Of a stretch of 64,000 nucleotides of DNA, positions 16,967 through 25,924 are shown piece by piece. Every line of letters starts with the position of its first letter. Position 1 is the first letter of the stretch. Under the pieces are notes generated by a model that saw only the letters and a program-made list of their open reading frames with translations, ran no database searches and had not been told where the DNA came from. This stretch comes from Brevinematales bacterium (lineage in GTDB: Bacteria; Spirochaetota; Brevinematia; Brevinematales; Thermospiraceae), in contig JABLXN010000007.1 in assembly GCA_013177995.1 (NCBI GenBank), positions 1 to 64,000 of the forward strand. The letters are read 5' to 3'. Made by a program: the position numbers and the translations under genes.

Positions 16967-18061
16967 CTACCGCAGGAAGGTGCGGACAAGATTGTAGCGA
17001 TTTCGCTCTTTTTTCCAGTAGATGATACTTTTGTTCACTTCTCCCCAGCCACCGCCGTTCTCTTCTCGATTGTTGATCAGAAGCTTCACCGCAGCAGCAT
17101 TTCCGAGGGAGAGGATAAGGTATTGCTTGAACTTGAGTTCTTTTATTATTCCGCGCTCAATCTGAATAACCTCGGGTTCACCATTATCAACGACAACCTG
17201 ACAGAAGCCGCTATCTATTCCCTGAAGTTTGATAGGGATATCTGTCATCTCATTGGCTGTATAGAGGAGGTTTTCCTGAGCGATCTGGCCTTCAACAAAC
17301 TGCGAATTAATGCCTAAAATACTCTTGAAAGCCAATGTTTGATCTGCCTGCAAAAGAGAAGCGCTTACTCTAATAGCCTGGGGTTTTGCGGACAGAATCT
17401 CAAGGACAAAGTCATTCTGAGAGTCCCCATCGGTATCTAAAGCAAAAACCTCCTGCTGCTTGAGATTGTATTTTCGACCGTTGATCTGAACAAGGAGGGA
17501 TTTGTCGAGGTTTTGCTTTTCAAAGATAACGTGGATGATTTTGTTTTTGGCATTGGTGATAAAAAAATCCTGTCCTATTTTGAATTTTTGAGTACTCAGG
17601 AGAGAAAGGTTAGCTTCCGAGAAATGGGAGAGGTTTTTTTTTCCGGTGGGCTGGTTTGCAGGAGAGGAACTTGCAATTTGGAGAAAAATGAGCACAAGGC
17701 CTAAGAAAAGAAGAAAACCCACCACAATCATGAGAATCTGGCGCCAGAGAGCGGGAGAAATCTGGGTATACCAGGGAAGACGCTTGCCCACCAGTTCCTC
17801 AAGGGGGACTTCCTGGTCAAGCTGTACCTGATGTTTGTAGGCACTGATGAGGACTGTTGCGTCGAGATCGAGTATCTCAGCATAGGTCTTGAGAAAACCT
17901 ATGACATAGGCTTCGGCTGGAAAAACGGAAAAATCGTTTTTCTCAAATGCTTCTAAGTACGCCCGAGAGATATTGGTTTCACGGGCAATTTCGTCCAGAG
18001 AGAGCCCCTTTTCTCGTCTGGCCTCACTGAGCATATCCCCCACGGTCTTCTTCTCGGCCAT
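16967..18061 (-). CDS. RodZ-like membrane HTH protein
   Basis: This 364-residue protein has an N-terminal HTH_25 domain (about 5-75; EARREKGLSLDEIARETNISRAYLEAFE). One transmembrane helix follows (about 108-128; ILMIVVGFLLFLGLVLIFL). The long extracytoplasmic part is rich in beta strands. This is the RodZ layout; RodZ links MreB to the elongation machinery. No mre genes are adjacent, so the cell-shape role is by family. It starts the rimO-pgsA-pgpA-fur run, with AAGGAG before the ATG. Confidence 0.8.
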   Translation of the reverse strand: MAEKKTVGDMLSEARREKGLSLDEIARETNISRAYLEAFEKNDFSVFPAEAYVIGFLKTYAEILDLDATVLISAYKHQVQLDQEVPLEELVGKRLPWYTQISPALWRQILMIVVGFLLFLGLVLIFLQIASSSPANQPTGKKNLSHFSEANLSLLSTQKFKIGQDFFITNAKNKIIHVIFEKQNLDKSLLVQINGRKYNLKQQEVFALDTDGDSQNDFVLEILSAKPQAIRVSASLLQADQTLAFKSILGINSQFVEGQIAQENLLYTANEMTDIPIKLQGIDSGFCQVVVDNGEPEVIQIERGIIKELKFKQYLILSLGNAAAVKLLINNREENGGGWGEVNKSIIYWKKERNRYNLVRTFLR

Positions 18062-18219
18062 GGATACTCCTTATAGGGATTTTTGAATAGAAAACCCTCT
18101 TTTTTAATTGTAGAGCAAGTGAAAAAAAAATGCAAGAAAATCAGAGGGCTTTTTCGCCCTTCAGGATGAGAGTTTAGCCGGGAAAGAAAGAGTATGGAAG
18201 TTTTTCAAAAGACAGGGGC

Positions 18220-18248
18220 TTGACTTTTCTTTCTGTTAACCTTATAAT
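18220..18248 (+). promoter_or_regulatory. Sigma-70 promoter of the symporter gene
   Basis: TTGACT (18220-18225), 17-bp spacer and TATAAT (18243-18248), 29 bp before the ATG. CGGAGG precedes the start. Confidence 0.85.
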
Positions 18249-18277
18249 TTTGTAGTTTACTTTTCGGAGGCAGGAAT

Positions 18278-19624
18278 ATGGTTTGGGTAAAGGTTGTGTT
18301 TGTTCTTTACTGGGCGGTTTTTCTGTGGCTTGCCTGGAGAAAACGGAAATACATCCATAGTTATGAGGACTATGTGGTAGCAGGACGAAGCCAGTCGGGA
18401 AATCTTGTATGGTTTTCTCTTCTGGCCACTGCCATTGGAGCTACTGCTTTCGTGGGTATGACCAATAGTGCTGGAAAGATTGGCTGGCCGATTTTCTGGT
18501 GGCTTGGTGTGGGGGCGATTGGGCTTGGGCTTCAGGCCTGGTTGTTGACTTTGCGGGTGAGAGAAAGGGGGGTGAATACCCTTCCCCAATTGGTGGAAAA
18601 CCTTGTGGGAAAAGCTGCTGCACGATTTGTGGCTCTGGTGATAGCCCTTTCGTGGATTGGCATTGTAGCGGCACAGTTCAAAGCCATGGGTGATGTGATG
18701 GGAATGTTCTGGCCAGACGTGGATAGCAGGATTCTCATTGTGGTGAGTGCTGTGGTCATGATACTCTATACGCTTGTTGGTGGGCAGATGTCGGTAATGG
18801 CGACAGATAGGTGGCAGTTTTTACTTATCCTTGTCGCTATAGGATTTCCGCTTGTACTTGGTCTTGGAGACAAACGATCCTATGAGGTGCCTTTTATGTT
18901 TTTGAATGAGACATTTGGCTGGAAGGATTTTCTCATCTATCTTGTGTTGACAGGAGGAGCCTATTTTGTTGGTCCGGATATGTTTTCTCGTGCGTTTTGT
19001 GCGCGTGATGGGAAAACAGCCCAGCGGGCTGTGGCATGGGCAGCGGTGGGGCTCGTGCCACTTGCCCTTGGGATTGCCTGGGTAGGGATTATGGCTTTTC
19101 GGATAGCTCCAGGAGAGGGTGTCGCACTTCTCCGTTTAGTGGGGGAGAAAGCAGGTATGGCTGGCCAGGTGGTTGTGGCCTTTGGGATTCTTTCAGCCCT
19201 TGTTTCTTCCGCGGATACGACCCTTCTCTCTTCAGCCACGATATGGAACCAAGATGTTTTTAGAAAGAAGAGTGTCATGGGAATACAGGTAGCAATAGTG
19301 GGTATTGGGATTTTTGCTATTGTGTTGGCGCTTCTGAATACCCCTCTTTTGCAGATGCTTCTCAATGTGTACAGCCTCTATGTCCCTGCGGTGGTCCCGG
19401 CAACAACGGTAGCCCTTCTTTTTATGGAGAGGAGAAAAATCCGACGGGAATGGTTGTGGGTGGCTATGGGAATAGGAACTTTGGGAGGGATTTTATCTCT
19501 TACAGGTCTTTTCTCGTGGTTGAAACCGGATAGGATCTTGGCTGTGTATGGAGTATTGGGGGCAAGTGTGTTCTCACTTGTGGGGGCGATGATGGGAGAA
19601 AAGAACGCCAGAAGGGGGACATGA
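18278..19624 (+). CDS. Sodium:solute symporter (SSS family)
   Basis: This 448-residue membrane protein has about 12-13 helices. The start (YWAVFLWLAWRKRKYIHSYEDYVVAGRSQS) and the GATAFVGMTNSAG helix are typical of the family, as is the SALVSSADTTLLSSATIWNQDVF stretch with its Ser/Thr sodium site. It couples sodium entry to uptake of an organic solute such as an amino acid, sugar or carboxylate; the substrate cannot be read. It is monocistronic, ended by the hairpin at 19662. Confidence 0.9.
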   Translation: MVWVKVVFVLYWAVFLWLAWRKRKYIHSYEDYVVAGRSQSGNLVWFSLLATAIGATAFVGMTNSAGKIGWPIFWWLGVGAIGLGLQAWLLTLRVRERGVNTLPQLVENLVGKAAARFVALVIALSWIGIVAAQFKAMGDVMGMFWPDVDSRILIVVSAVVMILYTLVGGQMSVMATDRWQFLLILVAIGFPLVLGLGDKRSYEVPFMFLNETFGWKDFLIYLVLTGGAYFVGPDMFSRAFCARDGKTAQRAVAWAAVGLVPLALGIAWVGIMAFRIAPGEGVALLRLVGEKAGMAGQVVVAFGILSALVSSADTTLLSSATIWNQDVFRKKSVMGIQVAIVGIGIFAIVLALLNTPLLQMLLNVYSLYVPAVVPATTVALLFMERRKIRREWLWVAMGIGTLGGILSLTGLFSWLKPDRILAVYGVLGASVFSLVGAMMGEKNARRGT

Positions 19625-19661
19625 GGGGATGGTACTTTTTTGCCCTGCTAGGGAAAGAAAG

Positions 19662-19692
19662 AATAGGCCTATTCACTATGAATAGGCCTATT
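19662..19692 (+). terminator. Hairpin terminator after the symporter
   Basis: A 13-bp stem (AATAGGCCTATTC / GAATAGGCCTATT) with a 5-nt loop, followed by a short TTTTG. Each arm is itself nearly palindromic. It separates the symporter from the TOMM cluster. Confidence 0.7.
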
Positions 19693-19718
19693 TTGTTGAA
19701 AAAAATTTTTTTGACTAC

Positions 19719-19746
19719 TTGACAGAAAGAAAAAACGTGATACAAT
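19719..19746 (+). promoter_or_regulatory. Promoter of the TOMM gene cluster
   Basis: Perfect TTGACA (19719-19724), 16-bp spacer, then TACAAT (19741-19746) with an extended -10 TG. The ~90-nt leader to the precursor start contains a CCCCGGGG palindrome but no obvious riboswitch. Confidence 0.75.
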
Positions 19747-19843
19747 AAAGCCGAAAAAAGAAAATGCCCCGGGGTGGAGTGTGATTAAGAAAAAAGGTAA
19801 AAGGTGTTGGGTTAAGGTAAAAAAAGAAAAGGAGGTGAGGGAT

Positions 19844-19957
19844 ATGAAGATGGAGGTAGTATCTCTCTCAACAACAACGACAACACTGGCTCCTGCCAGT
19901 GGTAGCTGCTGCTGTTCATGCTGCTGTTCATGCTCATGGAGTTCGCCGATTAAGTAG
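19844..19957 (+). CDS. Streptolysin-S-like TOMM precursor peptide
   Basis: This 37-residue peptide has a near-perfect ribosome binding site (AAAGGAGGTGA, 19828-19838). Residues 1-20 form a leader rich in Ser/Thr (a five-Thr run at 10-14) ending APASG. Residues 22-32 (CCCSCCCSCSW) form a core of seven Cys and interspersed Ser, then SSPIK. The layout closely resembles SagA and clostridiolysin precursors, whose leaders end in VAPG followed by a Cys-rich block that YcaO enzymes turn into thiazoles. It is the first gene of a cluster with SagC-, YcaO- and SagB-like enzymes and an ABC exporter. The cleavage site (perhaps after residue 20) is inference. Non-haemolytic function is possible. Confidence 0.88.
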   Translation: MKMEVVSLSTTTTTLAPASGSCCCSCCCSCSWSSPIK

Positions 19958-20017
19958 TTTTTTGGTTGTGGGTGGTGTTTCCATCCTGGGGCTTTTGGTA
20001 TGTGATGGGAGTGTGGC

Positions 20018-20935
20018 ATGGATGCCATTGAGGTAAAGGGTCTCACACGTCGTTATCCCTCGGGTAGAGGGGTTTTTTCTATTAGTCTTCAGATAAAAGA
20101 AGGGGAATTTTTTGGTCTTGTTGGACCAAATGGAGCAGGAAAGACGACACTTATTGAATGTATTGAGGGGCTTCGTGTTCCCGATGAGGGGGAGGCTTTT
20201 CTCTTTGGGATATCTTCCCGAAAGAAGGAAGTGAAGGGCTTTTTTGGGGCACAGATTCAGGAGCAGGTGCCCTTTTCTCGTCTCAGGGTAGGGGAACTTC
20301 TTGCCCTTGTGTGTGCTTCCTATGAGAAGAGTTTTTCTGTAGATGAACTGGTGAAGATGGTTGGGCTTTCGGAAGAGAGGCGAATGTTTTATGAACATCT
20401 CAGTGGAGGGCAGAAACAACGGCTTCGATTGGCTATAGCCTTAGCAGGAAGACCTAAGTTAATTTTTCTTGATGAGCCCACGACGGGTTTGGATCCACAT
20501 TCACGGCGGGTCTTTTGGGACTTGTTGCGAAAATTGAGGCAGGAATTGGGGTTGACACTTTTTCTTACCTCTCATTATATGGAAGAGGTGGAAGTCCTCT
20601 GCGATAGAGTGGGGGTGCTTGTTGAGGGAAAGCTTGTGGCAATGGGAAGTCCATCTGATATAGTGAAGCAGTATGGAAGTACACTTTTTGTCCGTGTTGT
20701 GGTAGAACATGAACAGATGCTTGAGAGAGTGAGTTCTCTTGCCTGTGTGATGGCTGTCAAAAAACAGCATGAGACGGAAGGGGTATTTCAGATACCATCC
20801 CGGGAAGTGTTTCTTCAAGAGTTGGGGGGGCTTTTGAAAGAAGGAAATATACGTGTGTATGACCTTGAGTTTGATTCTGGTTCTCTTGAGGATGTGGTAG
20901 TGGGAATAGCAGCAGGGGGAGTTCATGGGAAGTAA
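20018..20935 (+). CDS. ABC transporter ATP-binding protein (TOMM exporter)
   Basis: This 305-residue ATPase has Walker A GPNGAGKTT (about 36-44), signature LSGGQKQRL (about 128-136), Walker B LIFLDEPTTGLD, and a C-terminal regulatory extension of ~80 residues seen in ABC-2 exporter ATPases. It lies 60 nt after the precursor and its last 11 nt overlap the permease gene. By position it corresponds to SagG, exporting the mature peptide and probably giving self-protection. Confidence 0.9.
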   Translation: MDAIEVKGLTRRYPSGRGVFSISLQIKEGEFFGLVGPNGAGKTTLIECIEGLRVPDEGEAFLFGISSRKKEVKGFFGAQIQEQVPFSRLRVGELLALVCASYEKSFSVDELVKMVGLSEERRMFYEHLSGGQKQRLRLAIALAGRPKLIFLDEPTTGLDPHSRRVFWDLLRKLRQELGLTLFLTSHYMEEVEVLCDRVGVLVEGKLVAMGSPSDIVKQYGSTLFVRVVVEHEQMLERVSSLACVMAVKKQHETEGVFQIPSREVFLQELGGLLKEGNIRVYDLEFDSGSLEDVVVGIAAGGVHGK

Positions 20936-22052
20936 AAAAAATACTATCAGGTCTTTTAAAAACTGGTTTTTTCTTCAGATACGACTCTTTTTTCGTGAAC
21001 CACTTGCTATATTTTGGGTAGTGGTATTTCCTCTTCTTCTTCTTGTGATTTTTGGGAGTGTATTTTCTCGGTATGAAAAACCTGTTTTTCGTGTGAGTGT
21101 GTATAATCAAGATCGGAATGAGATTTCTCAAAAGATGATTGAGATACTGACAAGAAGTGGGATTTTTGTGGTAGAAGAAGTAGATTCTGAGGAAGAAGTA
21201 AAGAAACGGGTGGGAAACAATCAGGTAACGATGGGATTTGTGATTCCAGAGGATTTTTCTCGTGATGTATCTCATGATACATCACCCTTTTTTGAGGTTT
21301 ACTATAATGCTCGTCAGAAAGAGATGAACGCAATAGCGTTTTCTATTCTTGACTCTTTTCTTTATGAGGAAGTAATTCGCAGAAAAGGAGTAGAGGGCAA
21401 GATTACCTATGTAACTACTGAGGTAAGTGGAAGAGTAGAAGGATCATATGTGGATTTTCTTTTGCCGGGACTTGTCGCCCTTGTGGTGATTTCGGTGAGT
21501 TTCTTTTCTGTTGCTACGAAGATGCTGGTGTATAGAGAGTATGGGATTCTCAAGCAATTGGAACTTCTCCCAGTGCCTCGCTCGGTGTATGTTATAGCTG
21601 AGGGTTTTTCTCAATTTGTGGTAGTAATAGCACAAATATTTTTGCTTTGTGCGGTAGGGGTTTTGCTGTATCGAGTGGTTTTGCCAGCCTCTTTATGGTA
21701 TTGGATAGGTATGATTCTGTATGTGGCATTTGGTTTTTTTGCCATGGTTGCCGTGGCACTTTTTGTGGGAGGTCTGGCAAAAAGCTATCAGGGGGGAGTG
21801 AATCTTTTGAATTTAGTGGCTTATCCTATGATGTTTTTGGGGGGACTCTATTTTCCCTTAGAACAGATGCCAAAAGCTCTGCAATGGTTGGCTTATATCT
21901 TTCCGATTACACACTTTCTTGAGGGACTTCGGTTTTTCTTTGGGGAGGGAGGAGATGTGATGGTACTGGGAAGGGGTATCCTCATACTTTTGGTGTATGT
22001 CGTGGTCGTTCTTCCGTGGGTTATTCGGGGGTTTCGATGGGCAAAGGAATAA
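20925..22052 (+). CDS. ABC-2 type permease (TOMM exporter)
   Basis: This 375-residue permease has the ABC-2 plan: one N-terminal helix (about 25-45), an extracytoplasmic domain (about 50-170), then five C-terminal helices from about residue 178. The family motif GLVALVVISVSFFSVATKMLVYREYGILKQLELLPV and the later GGLYFPLEQMPKALQWLAYIFPITHFLEGLR are clear. It pairs with the preceding ATPase; position matches SagH/SagI. Confidence 0.9.
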   Translation: MGSKKNTIRSFKNWFFLQIRLFFREPLAIFWVVVFPLLLLVIFGSVFSRYEKPVFRVSVYNQDRNEISQKMIEILTRSGIFVVEEVDSEEEVKKRVGNNQVTMGFVIPEDFSRDVSHDTSPFFEVYYNARQKEMNAIAFSILDSFLYEEVIRRKGVEGKITYVTTEVSGRVEGSYVDFLLPGLVALVVISVSFFSVATKMLVYREYGILKQLELLPVPRSVYVIAEGFSQFVVVIAQIFLLCAVGVLLYRVVLPASLWYWIGMILYVAFGFFAMVAVALFVGGLAKSYQGGVNLLNLVAYPMMFLGGLYFPLEQMPKALQWLAYIFPITHFLEGLRFFFGEGGDVMVLGRGILILLVYVVVVLPWVIRGFRWAKE

Positions 22053-23371
22053 TCGGTATCGCATGTCTCTTGCCTTGTCTTGTGTATGGAGGCATGTCTT
22101 ATGAGGCGGTGATTACCCTAGGGGAAAAGAGTCCTTCTTCTCCTTTTTTTTCTTCTGATGGGTTGTATATTGCCCCCTTTCGCCTTGAAGAAGGGATTGT
22201 TTTATCAACAAGTATGGGAAGTCCTGGATTGAAGCTGGAGACTAAGTGGCGCTTTCGTTGGCAAACAGACAAGGATACGCTTTATGAACATGAATGGAAG
22301 GAGGGCAAGAGAGATTTTCGGCTTTTTCCTGAAGAACTTTTTGCGGAGGGGTTTTATTACTTTCGATATCTTATGATAGTAGGTAAAAAGAAATGGGATA
22401 TGAGTGAAGGTTTTTTCTTTAAGCCTGTACTTCTCTGGGCTGACTATGAGGCATATAAGCGATATGGTGAGGGTCTATATCATGGGCGTTTAGAAGGCAA
22501 ATGGGGTGGGTTTCGAGTCTTCCTCTATGGGGTTCCTTCACGTTTTGATGAAAAAGCCACAAACCAGTGGTATGATTGTTTTCAAAATGGGACAACCAAC
22601 TGGATGTTTGGAGGGGCTTTTTCCCTGCTTGTGGGGGGATGGGTGATGAAGGGGCTTTCTCTCTGGGAGGTGCCAGCTGAAGGTGGAAAATGGGTCTCAA
22701 AGTATGCGCTTTCTTCTGCTTTTTCGTGGGATAGATGGACGTTATATGGCGAAGCGGCATACAAGAATGGGAAAACCCTTGTGGTTCCTTTTTTTGATGG
22801 GAAGGAAGTTACCAATATCTATGGAATGGCAAATGAGATAACAAATATTACTCCTGCTGAGTATCGATTTGAAGAGAAAGAAGCCTCTTTTTATCGAATG
22901 TTTTTTGAGGGACTTGTGGGTGTGCGTGTGGAACTTCCTTGGGATATAACGGGAAGGGCTGAGGTGTACTACCGGCAGCGAAGTTGGGGAGAGGAAGAAC
23001 GCTCTACTTACTGGCAGGGAGTGCGATATGCGAAGGAGAGGGAGGGGAATTCTCTTTATCAGGCGGCAGGTGATATTCCAGAAACCTATCTTCTCTTAGC
23101 GGCAGGCAATCTCTCTTTAGATACCTATAGCCCATGGCTTGTTTCGTTTGGTTTTACTAAGGTTTGTGGGGATCACTGGACCATAGATCAGGGGCTTCTT
23201 GTGGAGATGGCGACGTATTCTTGGCAGTGGAGTGGAACTTTCACATGGAAAAGTCTCTCTCTCTGGGAGGTGAGGATAATGGCAACGATAGGGAGTGGAA
23301 AAGAGGAGACTTTCTTTGGGGCGCTGCCGGAAGGGAAAAAAATTACAATTGAGTTAACGAGTGCTTTATAA
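22037..23371 (+). CDS. Secreted barrel-like protein in TOMM cluster, first of two
   Basis: This 444-residue protein is not recognised. The frame is open from 22016, but GGGGG before the ATG at 22037 and a signal-peptide start (MGKGIIGIACLLPCLVYG) favour 22037. The mature part is dominated by alternating aromatic/polar strands (WRFRWQTDKDTLYEHEW, for example) without lipoprotein cysteine spacing. Outer-membrane beta-barrel is the best guess. It overlaps the permease by 16 nt. Role could be passage of the product across the outer membrane; this is inference from position. Confidence 0.6.
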   Translation: MGKGIIGIACLLPCLVYGGMSYEAVITLGEKSPSSPFFSSDGLYIAPFRLEEGIVLSTSMGSPGLKLETKWRFRWQTDKDTLYEHEWKEGKRDFRLFPEELFAEGFYYFRYLMIVGKKKWDMSEGFFFKPVLLWADYEAYKRYGEGLYHGRLEGKWGGFRVFLYGVPSRFDEKATNQWYDCFQNGTTNWMFGGAFSLLVGGWVMKGLSLWEVPAEGGKWVSKYALSSAFSWDRWTLYGEAAYKNGKTLVVPFFDGKEVTNIYGMANEITNITPAEYRFEEKEASFYRMFFEGLVGVRVELPWDITGRAEVYYRQRSWGEEERSTYWQGVRYAKEREGNSLYQAAGDIPETYLLLAAGNLSLDTYSPWLVSFGFTKVCGDHWTIDQGLLVEMATYSWQWSGTFTWKSLSLWEVRIMATIGSGKEETFFGALPEGKKITIELTSAL

Positions 23372-23403
23372 AATAATATGAGAAAACTGAGAGGAGAAGA
23401 TAG

Positions 23404-24501
23404 ATGAAGAAAATGATAGCTCTTTTCTGGATAATGTTTGATCTTGGCTACGCTTTTGTTGGCCCATCGCTTGGTGAGGATTGGGGAGTGGCAGGGCTGT
23501 GGTATAGGCTTCGGACTTATCCAGTTGATTGGACAAATGTGGTAGGGGTTTTTGAGCAGTTTCGGTTTTGTACCTGGATGATGGTTCCTTCGTGGGGGAG
23601 TTTGCCGGTGGAAAGTTTTTTTCTTTGGGCTGGCCCATATCTACGGATGGAGACTATGTACAATGGGCTTTTTACCTATGATGGGGCAATTGGACTTGTT
23701 TCCTGGGGGCTTTTTGGGTTTGATGGGAATTTTTCCGACAAGGATGGAGATGGAGAGACTTCCGATGATAGTTTCTGGGGAACTGCCCTTGCTGTAGGGC
23801 CCTCTTTTCGATATACCTTTGGAGAAGGGTGGACCTGGAGGGTATCTTATGTGCCAGTCTATAGATGGTACAGCAAAGGAGAAAAGACGGAGATTTCCCT
23901 TCCAGATGCACATTGGACACACGATATGACCATGAGTATAGAATATAGGTATGATGATTGTATAAAGGGAGGAATCTGGTTTTCGTATGATCTTCAGATG
24001 AGAGAGAAGGAATATCGATGGGGGTATAATGAGGGTGAGGTCTTACCTTCTTTTGATCAGGGTGTAAGTCTAAGAGGGCTTCTCAAGATTCCGTTGTCTT
24101 TTTTGGTTTCTTTTGTGAAGATAGGAGGAGGAATTTTCTGGAGAGAAAATACTCCCGTGAATTTTGGAGTGAGTGCCAATGTGTATGATGAATCGATAGT
24201 TCGTGAGGTAAGGGGATATCACGAAGAGGAGGTAAAGGGAAAATTGGGCGGTATAACCCAATTGACCTGTGGGTGGCAGGTACTGCCCTGGATGAGGATT
24301 GAACTGGGGACAGATGGGGTATGGTATCAGGCGCTTGAGGGAAACTGGTATATCAAGGGTGGAGCTGGTGTTGGAGTACGTTTTCAATGGAATAATCGCC
24401 AGGCTCTTGCCATAGAATATAACCATCCGTTTGAGAATGCGGTAGGAGGGGGACAGATAGTGGCAGGATTTGTCTGGCTCTTTGCAAGAGAGGGACTATG
24501 A
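23404..24501 (+). CDS. Secreted barrel-like protein in TOMM cluster, second of two
   Basis: This 365-residue protein has a signal peptide (MKKMIALFWIMFDLGYAFV). It contains many W/Y/F-G strands, and a D-K-D-G-D-G-E-T loop (about residue 113) resembles a calcium-binding loop. The C-terminus (GGGQIVAGFVWLF) is amphipathic. I do not recognise a family; an outer-membrane barrel is likely. It lies 32 bp after the first such protein and overlaps the LolD-like ATPase by 4 nt. Confidence 0.6.
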   Translation: MKKMIALFWIMFDLGYAFVGPSLGEDWGVAGLWYRLRTYPVDWTNVVGVFEQFRFCTWMMVPSWGSLPVESFFLWAGPYLRMETMYNGLFTYDGAIGLVSWGLFGFDGNFSDKDGDGETSDDSFWGTALAVGPSFRYTFGEGWTWRVSYVPVYRWYSKGEKTEISLPDAHWTHDMTMSIEYRYDDCIKGGIWFSYDLQMREKEYRWGYNEGEVLPSFDQGVSLRGLLKIPLSFLVSFVKIGGGIFWRENTPVNFGVSANVYDESIVREVRGYHEEEVKGKLGGITQLTCGWQVLPWMRIELGTDGVWYQALEGNWYIKGGAGVGVRFQWNNRQALAIEYNHPFENAVGGGQIVAGFVWLFAREGL

Positions 24502-25190
24502 GGTTGGTGTTGCAGGAGGTAAACAAGGCCTATCATCTTGACGGTGTGAGTGTTCCGGCTCTTCGAGGGGTTTCACTCGAGGTAAAGAGTGGAGAATTTA
24601 TGGCTATTGCTGGACCATCTGGAAGTGGAAAGACAACGCTTCTCAATCTCATGGGGGCTATTGATAGTGTGGATGATGGAATCATTTTGTATGATGGAGA
24701 GGATGTGAGACAGATGACGGAAGAGAGGCTTCGGATTTTTCGTCGTGATAGGTTAGGGTTTATTTTTCAAAACTATAACCTTATTCCTGTTTTGACAGTC
24801 TATGAGAATGTGGAATATCCGCTTTGGATAGGTGATCAGTGGCCTGATGAGAAGAGAAGGCGGGAGGTGGTTATGGAGCTTCTCCGGGAGGTTGGGCTTG
24901 AAAACTATGCTTCTCGCTATCCGAACCAGCTTTCTGGTGGACAAAAGCAGCGGGTAGCGGTAGCCCGTGCTTTGGTTCGTCGTCCGGGGCTTATTTTGGC
25001 CGATGAGCCGACAGCGAATCTTGATTCTTCCACGGCCCATCAGATTATTGAACTCCTGAGGGAGTGTAACAAAAGTCGGGGTGTAACGGTGATTTTTTCC
25101 ACACATGATAGTCGTATTCTTGATGTGGTAAATCGGGTGGTTCACTTAGAAGATGGTCGGATAGTGCGTGATGAAAGAAGGGAGGTATAA
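24498..25190 (+). CDS. LolD/MacB-type ABC ATPase
   Basis: This 230-residue ATPase has Walker [11 protein letters not shown] (about 38-47), signature [15 protein letters not shown] and Walker [15 protein letters not shown]. The [12 protein letters not shown]-loop region is typical of the LolD/MacB/FtsE group. It would drive the LolC/E-like permease two genes downstream. It is distinct from the ABC-2 ATPase at 20018, so the cluster has two separate ABC systems. Confidence 0.9.
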   Translation: MRLVLQEVNKAYHLDGVSVPALRGVSLEVKSGEFMAIAGPSGSGKTTLLNLMGAIDSVDDGIILYDGEDVRQMTEERLRIFRRDRLGFIFQNYNLIPVLTVYENVEYPLWIGDQWPDEKRRREVVMELLREVGLENYASRYPNQLSGGQKQRVAVARALVRRPGLILADEPTANLDSSTAHQIIELLRECNKSRGVTVIFSTHDSRILDVVNRVVHLEDGRIVRDERREV

Positions 25191-25191
25191 T

Positions 25192-25923
25192 ATGTGGAAA
25201 ACTTATCTTGTATTTGTTTTATGTTTTTTTGAGATACTCTATGCTGATGATTCTTCGTATGAGGCACTTCTTGTCCCTGAAAAGATAGCAGGTTTTTTTC
25301 AAAGTGAAAAGGAGATAAAAGAGTATGCAAAAACGAATACGACGGCTTTAGGGTATTATACGGTTGGGGTGTTTTATCTTTATCATGCGTATGGTCTTGT
25401 CAATACGCTCAAGGTGTCGAAAAAAGACTATAGGCGTCTTACACGTGAGGCCATCACTTCTCTGGAAAAGGCGCAGAAGTTGGCTCCGGCAGAACCAATG
25501 ATTCTTTCTATGCTCGGAAGTGCCTATCTCTTTTCCTGTCAGTGGGGAGGAGCTTCTGACAGAATGCGAAATGGACGTAAAGGTGTTTTCTATATGGATA
25601 AGGCGGTTATCATGGCACCTTCTCACTTGAATATTCGTGAAAACAGGCTTCGTTCGTATATCAATCTTCCACCAGAGTATTTCCCAAATATTTTCAAAAG
25701 TATTCCTGAAGATGCCGATATGCTTTTGAAGGCAATGGAAAAAGATTTTTCATTGTATGGGGCTTATGCGAAAGAGGTGAAATCTCTCTGTTTTTATGCG
25801 AAGGGTCTGGTAGCCTATTATCAAAAGGAGATGGGCAAGGCAAAGCAGTTTCTGGGAATGGTAGAAACAGGAACGTCTTTTTCTGAGAGGGCCAAGGCTC
25901 TTCTGAAGAAAATGGGAGAATAA
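25192..25923 (+). CDS. Exported TPR-like protein in TOMM cluster
   Basis: This 243-residue protein has GGGAGGT before the ATG at 25192 (the frame opens at 25168). A signal peptide covers about 1-18 (MWKTYLVFVLCFFEILYAD). The rest is helical: SLEKAQKLAPAEPMILSMLGSAYL, then KAVIMAPSHLNIRENRLRSY, resembling tetratricopeptide units. It sits between LolD-like and LolC/E-like genes, a context in which such proteins may assist lipoprotein or peptide transfer. Function unknown. Confidence 0.65.
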   Translation: MWKTYLVFVLCFFEILYADDSSYEALLVPEKIAGFFQSEKEIKEYAKTNTTALGYYTVGVFYLYHAYGLVNTLKVSKKDYRRLTREAITSLEKAQKLAPAEPMILSMLGSAYLFSCQWGGASDRMRNGRKGVFYMDKAVIMAPSHLNIRENRLRSYINLPPEYFPNIFKSIPEDADMLLKAMEKDFSLYGAYAKEVKSLCFYAKGLVAYYQKEMGKAKQFLGMVETGTSFSERAKALLKKMGE

Positions 25924-25924
25924 G

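Noticed and set aside
19844-19957. Precursor as a lantibiotic or metallothionein-like peptide
   Set aside because: No lanthionine synthetase is present, while YcaO, SagC- and SagB-like genes are. CCC blocks with a leader fit TOMM precursors better than a metal-binding protein.
19968-20036. Short GTG ORF between precursor and ABC ATPase (hydrophobic, VGGVSILGLL)
   Set aside because: No ribosome binding site and it overlaps the ATPase start; probably chance.
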